DNA from: JAGBWK01 sp964544595 | Lineage (GTDB): Bacteria > Bacteroidota > Bacteroidia > Bacteroidales > Muribaculaceae | Direction of reading: 5' to 3' | Assembly: GCA_964544595.1 (NCBI GenBank) | Contig: CAZJBM010000010.1 | Coordinates: 9,907 to 73,906, forward strand | Length of the DNA stretch: 64,000 nt | Shown: one piece after another, positions 58,134-64,000 of the stretch | Numbering within the stretch: the stretch's first letter is position 1 | Layout of the letters: the number at the start of each line of letters is the position of its first letter | Position numbers and translations under genes: made by a program | Notes under the pieces: generated by a model | Databases searched by the model: none | What the model was told of the DNA's origin: nothing | Seen by the model: the letters and a program-made list of their open reading frames with translations, nothing else

Positions 58134-60047
58134 ATGAAATTAGGAATCAAAGTAATATACACCCACTCCAATATCTCCGACGGCCCCGTATTCAACAACA
58201 ACGAGACCCTCGCCTGCCATGCCGGCGACGTGCGCCCTTATCTGCGAGCCGCGTTCCCTACTCGGCAAGAGCTTGCCGACGCGGGCCTTAACCCCCACAA
58301 CGCCCTCGACGAGTCGGAGCGAAGCGTGGTATTCGTCCGTTTTTTCGGCACAGCTGGCTATCTGCTCGCTATCGTCAAGGCCCGCCCCGCCGCCGTAGGC
58401 GACCCTTACGACAACACTACCGTGTGGGTTCACTTTCCCGCCAAAATCGACATCACCGGGGAGCAGACACTCCAGGTGATCGAAGAAATCTTCGACACTA
58501 TATCCGACCCTGACAACATCAACGCTAATCATCTCCAGGCAATTGCGGCATCTGACTATCCCGAGCTCCGATCGCTCATCGCTCCTATCAACTCAGGCGG
58601 CAACCAAGTTGGAGTGATGGAATACGGCGGCGACACCGACCTGCGCCTCGCCGACCTCCTCGGCCCCGAGCTGCGCCAACCATCATATACCGCCTTCGAC
58701 GGGATTTTTCTGCTCGACCGCGCCGACCGTATCGCCATTTCATCGCCCGAACTGACAATCAAGTCGTTGCCGCTGCCTATCGTCACTATCCCCGTGCCCG
58801 CTGATACCCTTGGCTTCAAGCCCTTTATCGGCGGGCTCCCCTTCGACCGCCCCGTGCAGGTTGCCGCCGGCCAAGCGATCGTGGTCACATGGAAACGCCA
58901 GGGCTACAAGGACATACTGATCGAGGTCGACACCACCCGCACCCCCATCGACCCGAAAAACTACTCACCTACGCCCGATATGCTCATCGTAGCGCTACGC
59001 CGCGACCGCTTCATCATCGTCGACCAACGCAAGCACGCGATTCTCGACGCGGCCATAACCATCAATGGCAAAGCCCTCGGCGAGGTAATGGAGATACCAG
59101 AAGCGAGCATCTCCGGCGGCCTCTCTATAAGCGTCAGCCGCCAAGGCTTCACCACCGCCACCGATAAGCTCACCTCGCTGCCCGACCGCATAAAATTCAC
59201 CCTCAACAAGAAGCTACGCCACTACGAATTCGCCCTCCCCGTCTACGACCGCAAAGGCCGCGAACTCCCTGAGAAGATGAAAGTTACGGTCGAATCGCGC
59301 GACCCCTTGACCCGCTCCCCCTTCCGGGGCTTCTCCCTGGTCAACGAGACTATCGTAGAGGGTGAAGGCTACTACAAGACCAACGCCCTCCGCCGCGACG
59401 AACGCTCCTCGCGCTCCAAAATCCTCTATGCCATAGCCGGAGCCGCACTGGCCACAATAATTTTTTACGGCATAAGCCTTTGGAAATCATCGTCTGAGTC
59501 AACGAGCAACCGCGTCGAGCACGCCTTCTCCTCAACCACCGTAATGACCACTCCGGTCGCCACAGCGGTAAATGAAGCCGTCGAAGCAGCCGAGGCAATC
59601 GCCGAGACGCAGGCTGAGACACAGCAGCTTGAAAGCGCTAAGACCGAGGCCCCAGCCTCGTCGGCCGAAGATCTCGCCCGCGCCATGGCCTATCTAAACT
59701 CCAAGTGGACATGGGATTACGACGAGCTTGAGAAATACAGCTCCACCAAGGGGCTTTACGACGACATGAACAACTTCAATCTGAAGCGTCTCTCCGACTA
59801 CTGGTCGCCCAAATTTGCCGACTGCCAGAAATTCCAGAACGTCATGGCCGAGGTCAACAACGCTATCAAACGAGGATTCGACCCCAAAAACGGCCACCCC
59901 GACGCCACCTTCGTCAAAGGCCACAAAGGCATCGTGCTCGAAGAATACCGCCAGCACATGATGCGGCGCAAGCCTTCCAAGCCCAAAGCGAAAGCCGACG
60001 AAAAACCCGCCGACGCTCCCCAGCCCGCCCCCTCCGCGGAGAATTAA
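58134..60047 (+). CDS. Large single-pass membrane protein of unknown function
   Basis: This 637-residue protein has no signal peptide. Its N-terminal 430 residues are a soluble region with an alpha/beta start (KLGIKVIYTHSNISDGPVF, then NNNETLACHAGDVRPYL) and a later beta-rich part of repeated PEGA-like strands (IVVTWKRQGYKDILIEV and GLSISVSRQGFTTATDKL). One membrane helix follows at about 431-450 (ILYAIAGAALATIIFYGISL). Beyond it is an Ala/Glu/Thr-rich linker, then a helical C-terminal domain with WTWDYDELEKYSSTKGLYDD and a Lys/Pro-rich tail. The N-terminus has some feel of GTPase-associated (GAP1-N-like) domains, but this is weak. The Sel1 protein gene follows 139 bases downstream on the same strand. 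Confidence 0.65.
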   Translation: MKLGIKVIYTHSNISDGPVFNNNETLACHAGDVRPYLRAAFPTRQELADAGLNPHNALDESERSVVFVRFFGTAGYLLAIVKARPAAVGDPYDNTTVWVHFPAKIDITGEQTLQVIEEIFDTISDPDNINANHLQAIAASDYPELRSLIAPINSGGNQVGVMEYGGDTDLRLADLLGPELRQPSYTAFDGIFLLDRADRIAISSPELTIKSLPLPIVTIPVPADTLGFKPFIGGLPFDRPVQVAAGQAIVVTWKRQGYKDILIEVDTTRTPIDPKNYSPTPDMLIVALRRDRFIIVDQRKHAILDAAITINGKALGEVMEIPEASISGGLSISVSRQGFTTATDKLTSLPDRIKFTLNKKLRHYEFALPVYDRKGRELPEKMKVTVESRDPLTRSPFRGFSLVNETIVEGEGYYKTNALRRDERSSRSKILYAIAGAALATIIFYGISLWKSSSESTSNRVEHAFSSTTVMTTPVATAVNEAVEAAEAIAETQAETQQLESAKTEAPASSAEDLARAMAYLNSKWTWDYDELEKYSSTKGLYDDMNNFNLKRLSDYWSPKFADCQKFQNVMAEVNNAIKRGFDPKNGHPDATFVKGHKGIVLEEYRQHMMRRKPSKPKAKADEKPADAPQPAPSAEN

Positions 60048-60186
60048 TGTAGCGCAAACAAGCAAACCCGCCTGCAGCTAACGCCGCCACGCAATCTGGT
60101 TTAAGAAAATGAAAAACAATGCGATTGGCTTATTTAAAACAATTTCGACACTCAGTAAAGAACTTAATATATACAAACCATAACTT

Positions 60187-61959
60187 ATGAAAAAACCGCT
60201 ATTCGCATTGATATTTCTTTTACTTGCGGCGCGGCCCGGTTACGCTCTCTCGCCTTTAGAGATGGCAAATAAAGGTTGGGAGGCCGAACAAAAGTATGAT
60301 TATACCGAGGCCGTAAAGTGGTATCGAAAGGCTGCTGAGCTGGGAGATGTAACGTCTCTAAAGAGCTTAGGCCGAATGTATGAAAATGGTCAAGGAGTAA
60401 CCCAGGACTATTCCGAGGCTATAAAATGGTATCGTATGGCCGCAGAGTTGGGAGATTCCAATGCTCAAAATAATCTCGGAGAAATGTATCAATTTGGACA
60501 AGGTGTCACCAAAAACTATACCGAGGCAGCTATGTGGTACCGTATGGCAGCAAATCAGGGAAATGCTACAGCTTCGTACAATCTTGGAAATATGTATTAT
60601 CATGGTTACGGAATGGCTAAGGACTACAACGAAGCCGTTAAGTGGTATCGCAAAGCTGCCGAGTTAGGGGAAATTTATGCACAAAATATGCTTGGCAGAA
60701 TGTATCATCAGGGCTTAGGTATCACTCGTGACTACACGGAGGCAGTGAAGTGGTATCGAATGGCTGCGGAACAAGGAGATTCCAACGCTCAGAATAATCT
60801 TGCAAGTATGTATGTTTATGGTTATGGTGTTAATAAGGACTATTCTGAGGCTATGAAGTGGTTTCATATGGCCGCAAAACAAGAAAATTCGACGGCAAAG
60901 AATTTTCTTGGGTGGATGTATGAAAATGGTTATGGAGTGCCTAAGGACTACAACGAGGCTGTTAAATGGTACCGTAAAGCTGCCGAGCAGGGAAATGCTA
61001 CGGCTCAGGGTAATCTTGGATATATGTATCGAAATGGTTATGGTGTAGCGCAAGACTACAACGAGGCTGTTAAATGGTTCCGTAAAGCTGCCGAGCAGGG
61101 AAACTCATATGGTCAAAACAATCTTGGAGATATGTATTATTTTGGTCGAGGTGTCTCCAAGGATTACTCCGAGGCTGTAAAATGGTATCGTAAAGCTGCC
61201 GAGCAGGGAAATGCTACGGCTCAGGGTAATCTTGGATATATGTATCGAAATGGTTATGGTGTAGCGCAAGACTACAACGAGGCTGTTAAATGGTTCCGTA
61301 AAGCTGCCGAGCAGGGAAACTCATATGGTCAAAACAATCTTGGAGATATGTATTATTTTGGTCGAGGTGTCTCCAAGGATTACTCCGAGGCTGTTAAATG
61401 GTACCGCAAAGCTGCCGAACAGGGAAATGCAACGGCTCAAAGTAATCTTGGATGGATGTATCGTAAAGGATACGGTGTAACGCAAGACTACTCCGAGGCT
61501 GTTAAATGGTACCGCAAAGCTGCCGAGCAGGGAAATACGATAGCTCAGTATAATCTTGGAGTAATGTATCAAGATGGGAAAGGCGTACCAAAAAATCTCT
61601 CTGAAGCTCGTCAATGGTATGAAAAAGCCGCCGCGCAGGGAAATGCAGATGCAAAAACCATGCTTGCCAAGATGGAAAAACGAGTCATTACGATATTGGA
61701 CAAAACAGATAACGAGCCACTTATTGGTTGTTCTTTAATTTGCTTCAGAAATGGTCAAGAGCTGTTTGGCAAAGTATCAGATATTGATGGCCAATTTATA
61801 ATAGACGACATTCGACCGGGAGACATACTTAAATTTCAATTTGTCGGCTTTAAACCAAAGGAAATAAAACTTAATTGCTCTAAAGTGCCTGATAACATGA
61901 CCTTTTACCTTTCGCCTGGAAAGAGTAAGAATACTGAATACGAGACGTTAGGCGATTGA
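60187..61959 (+). CDS. Secreted Sel1-repeat protein with C-terminal carboxypeptidase-regulatory-like domain
   Basis: This 590-residue protein has a signal peptide (MKKPLFALIFLLLAARPGYA). About thirteen almost regular 36-residue Sel1 repeats follow (A-V-K-W-Y-R-K-A-A-E-Q-G-N-A ... MY.NGYGV..DY.EA), up to about residue 500. The last 90 residues form a beta-sandwich of the carboxypeptidase-regulatory-like kind (LDKTDNEPLIGCSLICFRNG, then DIDGQFIIDDIRPGD and FVGFKPKEI). Part of the repeat array is a recent exact duplication (60973-61178 and 61189-61394). It probably acts as an envelope scaffold. A large hairpin at 61984-62042 follows. Confidence 0.88.
   Translation: MKKPLFALIFLLLAARPGYALSPLEMANKGWEAEQKYDYTEAVKWYRKAAELGDVTSLKSLGRMYENGQGVTQDYSEAIKWYRMAAELGDSNAQNNLGEMYQFGQGVTKNYTEAAMWYRMAANQGNATASYNLGNMYYHGYGMAKDYNEAVKWYRKAAELGEIYAQNMLGRMYHQGLGITRDYTEAVKWYRMAAEQGDSNAQNNLASMYVYGYGVNKDYSEAMKWFHMAAKQENSTAKNFLGWMYENGYGVPKDYNEAVKWYRKAAEQGNATAQGNLGYMYRNGYGVAQDYNEAVKWFRKAAEQGNSYGQNNLGDMYYFGRGVSKDYSEAVKWYRKAAEQGNATAQGNLGYMYRNGYGVAQDYNEAVKWFRKAAEQGNSYGQNNLGDMYYFGRGVSKDYSEAVKWYRKAAEQGNATAQSNLGWMYRKGYGVTQDYSEAVKWYRKAAEQGNTIAQYNLGVMYQDGKGVPKNLSEARQWYEKAAAQGNADAKTMLAKMEKRVITILDKTDNEPLIGCSLICFRNGQELFGKVSDIDGQFIIDDIRPGDILKFQFVGFKPKEIKLNCSKVPDNMTFYLSPGKSKNTEYETLGD
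60973..61394. repeat. 216-bp-period exact duplication within the Sel1 array
   Basis: Bases 60973-61178 (206 bases) are identical to 61189-61394, an offset of 216, which is two 36-residue repeats. Other repeats in the gene differ at many third positions, so this copy is recent. It keeps the reading frame. Confidence 0.9.
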
Positions 61960-61983
61960 TTTTCTCTACCACATAAAACAACT

Positions 61984-62042
61984 AACCACAAAACATGGCC
62001 GCGGCATAACCAAAATTACGTCGCGGCCATATTTTGTGGTTT
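61984..62042. terminator. Large bidirectional hairpin terminator
   Basis: AACCACAAAACATGGCCGCG (61984-62003) pairs with CGCGGCCATATTTTGTGGTT (62022-62041) with one mismatch; a T follows on the plus strand. It sits between the convergent Sel1 and AEC-carrier genes. Confidence 0.8.
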
Positions 62043-62093
62043 CCGTTAATCCCTTTTAGCGGAGAGCAGTATTTATCATGTCATAAAGTGGCA

Positions 62094-63062
62094 TTAGAGG
62101 AATGCTTTGCAGCAAATATCAGCGATCCAGATCCAGAGCGGGCAGAATCCCATGAAGAGGATTACCGACAGCGTAAGTGAAGATGTACCGGTCGCCACGT
62201 AAGTATCGTATTCGTCGGCGATGATGATACCTGAGAATGCCGGCGGAAGAGCTGCTGCCACAACGAGCATCTTAAGGTTTTCGGGATCCATCTTGAAGAT
62301 AAGACCGGCGATAAGAACCAATGCAGGCATCATGATAAGCTTCATGATAGAGCCGAGGACGGCCTGCCAGTTAATCTGAATCTTGACAGATGAGAGGACG
62401 ATACCGGCTGAGAACACTGCCATTGAGGCGTTCGCGCCCTTGATAAGGTCGAATGAAGGAGCCAACCAGTCAGGGAAAGGAATACCAACCACTACCCAGA
62501 CAACGGCGAGGATAGGAGCCCAAGCCACAGGCTGAGCAAGCGCGTGGAGCACTGGTTTCCATGGGCTTACTTTTTTACCGCTGGTAGCGGCGTTGCCCGC
62601 GTTAAGAAGTGCGAGACCTACAGGGATACCGACCGCGTTGACCACGATACCGACGATAGCCACTACGAGGGCCACGTAGGCGTTGGTGCCGAAGATAGGC
62701 TCAAGGACGGCAAATCCAAGGAAGCCGATTGTAGGCGAGCCACTGATCAATGCCGAGATGGCCGCGTCGGCCTGAGTGTTCTCTTTGAAACAATATCTAA
62801 ACACAAAGTAAACGAGCATAAAGCAGAGCATCAGCACCACAAGGGAGATGAGCGTAAGCTTAATATCGGCGGCAAGCATTTCGCGGCTTGCCTGAGCGAT
62901 TGAGACGAACAAGGCTGCCGGCAAAGCGAAGTCGAGCACTACCTTATTGAATTTCTTTGCGTCGTCGCCACTGAAGACCCCCTTCTTACCTGAAATGTAA
63001 CCGGCAAGCATCACCACTATGATAGGGACTATGGCGTACAGAATGATATGCGACATGTTCAT
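62094..63062 (-). CDS. AEC-family carrier, candidate oxalate/formate-related transporter
   Basis: This 322-residue protein has about ten membrane helices in two similar halves, with the AEC (auxin efflux carrier) features GSPTIGFLGFAVLEPIFG in the first half and PPAFSGIIIADEYDTY in the second. AEC proteins move small carboxylates or amino acids. The gene lies 86 bases after oxalyl-CoA decarboxylase and in the same direction. In E. coli the oxalate genes yfdW-yfdU are followed by yfdV, also an AEC protein, so the same arrangement is likely here; the substrate itself is inferred. Confidence 0.85.
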   Translation of the reverse strand: MNMSHIILYAIVPIIVVMLAGYISGKKGVFSGDDAKKFNKVVLDFALPAALFVSIAQASREMLAADIKLTLISLVVLMLCFMLVYFVFRYCFKENTQADAAISALISGSPTIGFLGFAVLEPIFGTNAYVALVVAIVGIVVNAVGIPVGLALLNAGNAATSGKKVSPWKPVLHALAQPVAWAPILAVVWVVVGIPFPDWLAPSFDLIKGANASMAVFSAGIVLSSVKIQINWQAVLGSIMKLIMMPALVLIAGLIFKMDPENLKMLVVAAALPPAFSGIIIADEYDTYVATGTSSLTLSVILFMGFCPLWIWIADICCKAFL

Positions 63063-63148
63063 AGTTGAAAAGTTTTAAAGGTTTATAATTTGAGTGGGTA
63101 ACCCTCGGGGCCGAAGCCCCGCAGGGTTGATTTTTACTTGCCTGATTA

Positions 63149-64000
63149 TCAGACGGTGTACTGGATAAGGGGAGCGGGGTTAAGGTAACCGATGTGGCCG
63201 CTCTCAGCGCCGGAGTCGGCGGCGAGCTGCACGTTGATTATAGAGGGTCGGCCGGCCGCGATCGACTTGGTCAGAGCGTCGGCGAGCTCTTCGGGGGTAG
63301 CTACGTAGTAGGCGTCGGCGCCGAAGGCCTCGGCTATCTTGTCGTAGCGGGCGTTGATATCGAGAGTGGTAGGAGCCAGACCGTCGGGGTTGCCGGGATC
63401 CACGCCCACGCCGTTATAGATACCGCCGTTATTGAACACTACCACTGTGCAGGGGAGTTTGTAGCGGCTGATGGTCGCAAAGTCCATGCCTGAGAATCCG
63501 AATGCCGAGTCACCTTCGATAGCCACAACCTTTTTGCCTGTAGCTACGGCAGCGCCGATGGTTGAGCCCATGCCCATACCCATGATTGACCATGACGCGC
63601 AGTCAACGCGGTGGCGCGGGAGCGACATATCGATCGTGTCGCGGGTGTCGTCGAGGGTGTTGGCGCCCTCGTTGATGAGGATCACGTCGGGATTAGCCTC
63701 AAGTACGGGCTTGATAGCGCCAAGGGCTGTCCAGTGGGTCATAGGCGAAGCCTTGGCGGCATCGGCCAGACGAGCCTGGAATTTGGCGTTCTTAGCCTTT
63801 GTCTCAGCCTGCAGCGAGGCGAGCCATGCGGGATCTGCAGCCATTGTCTTCCCCTTAAGCCCGGCGAGGATAGCGTCGAGCGAGAGGCCGAGGTCGCCTA
63901 CGACAGGAGCAGCGATAGGCACGTTGCGGTCGATCTCGGTGGGCTGCACGTCGAGCTGCACGAACTTGACGTCGGGGTTCCACTTGCCGCGGCCGAAGGA
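63149..64000 (-). CDS. oxc: Oxalyl-CoA decarboxylase, N-terminal part outside window
   Basis: The frame is open to base 64000, so the gene begins beyond the edge; 284 C-terminal codons are visible. The enzyme turns oxalyl-CoA into formyl-CoA and CO2 with thiamine diphosphate. Visible features are KWNPDVKFVQLDVQPTEIDR (end of the middle domain), then NEGANTLDDTRDTIDM. The thiamine-binding motif is GDSAFGFSGMDFATI with NNGGIYNG at its end. These match oxalyl-CoA decarboxylases better than other ThDP enzymes. Formyl-CoA:oxalate CoA-transferase (frc) would be expected beyond the edge. Confidence 0.9.
   Translation of the reverse strand, partial: SFGRGKWNPDVKFVQLDVQPTEIDRNVPIAAPVVGDLGLSLDAILAGLKGKTMAADPAWLASLQAETKAKNAKFQARLADAAKASPMTHWTALGAIKPVLEANPDVILINEGANTLDDTRDTIDMSLPRHRVDCASWSIMGMGMGSTIGAAVATGKKVVAIEGDSAFGFSGMDFATISRYKLPCTVVVFNNGGIYNGVGVDPGNPDGLAPTTLDINARYDKIAEAFGADAYYVATPEELADALTKSIAAGRPSIINVQLAADSGAESGHIGYLNPAPLIQYTV

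Noticed and set aside
1..64000. tRNA, rRNA, insertion sequences or prophage genes
   Set aside because: No T-loop-like GGTTCGAATCC with matching arms, no transposase or integrase motif and no phage structural gene was found while reading both strands.

Overview
The window looks like chromosomal DNA from a Bacteroidota bacterium of the order Bacteroidales, most probably a gut Muribaculaceae-type organism. The evidence is the TAnnTTTG -7 promoter boxes with a TTG-containing -33 element about 20 bases upstream, SPII lipoproteins, type IX-like C-terminal sorting tails on large secreted proteins, and typical Bacteroidales gene sets (DUF349 protein, DUF4271-hemD, coaX-lptC-CNNM run, META-domain lipoprotein, conserved DUF2795-like protein). 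No rRNA, tRNA, CRISPR array, insertion sequence or replication origin was recognised.

Layout. 1-4932 (+): partial metG, ansA, a small membrane protein and an outer-membrane porin-like protein. 4933-10491 (-): an AT-rich accessory island, read as an orphan polymorphic-toxin region. It has a short Rhs core tip fused to a metzincin-like metallopeptidase domain with its own promoter, lipoproteins and periplasmic proteins that look like immunity genes, a broken Rhs core remnant, and four copies of one promoter/start-codon module. A dispersed palindromic repeat (GGCTGCTCCATGGAGCAGCC and variants) surrounds it. 10692-18363: secreted amidase-like protein, CE8 pectinesterase-like protein, YjbQ-family protein and a Sel1-repeat protein. 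18548-20983 (-): Hanks-type protein kinase with two small downstream genes. 21176-29558: a lipoprotein, a 1,624-residue DEDD exonuclease-RecQ-UvrD fusion, small conserved genes and a 523-residue protein of unknown function.

29634-42580 (-) is core biology: der, era, the yceD-rpmF-fabH operon, a five-gene coaX to pduO-type run that includes lptC, an undecaprenyl-phosphate sugar transferase and a DUF349 protein. 43005-49224 (+) holds two large secreted proteins with choice-of-anchor/fibronectin-like modules. 49406-53639 (-) holds hemD, a DUF4271 protein, a LOG-family enzyme and a Na/Pi cotransporter. 53883-63062 has a VKOR fusion, an esterase with an 11-bp tandem repeat in its leader, a family 2 glycosyltransferase, a large membrane protein of unknown role and a Sel1 protein with recently duplicated repeats. 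The right edge (63149-64000, -) is the C-terminal part of oxalyl-CoA decarboxylase followed by an AEC-family carrier, a pair that resembles the E. coli yfdU-yfdV arrangement.

The most unusual parts are the orphan Rhs tip/immunity island with its replicated promoter module, the triple-domain helicase fusion with a perfect inverted repeat upstream, and the repeat-bearing leader of the esterase gene. All functional calls come from reading motifs; no database search was possible.
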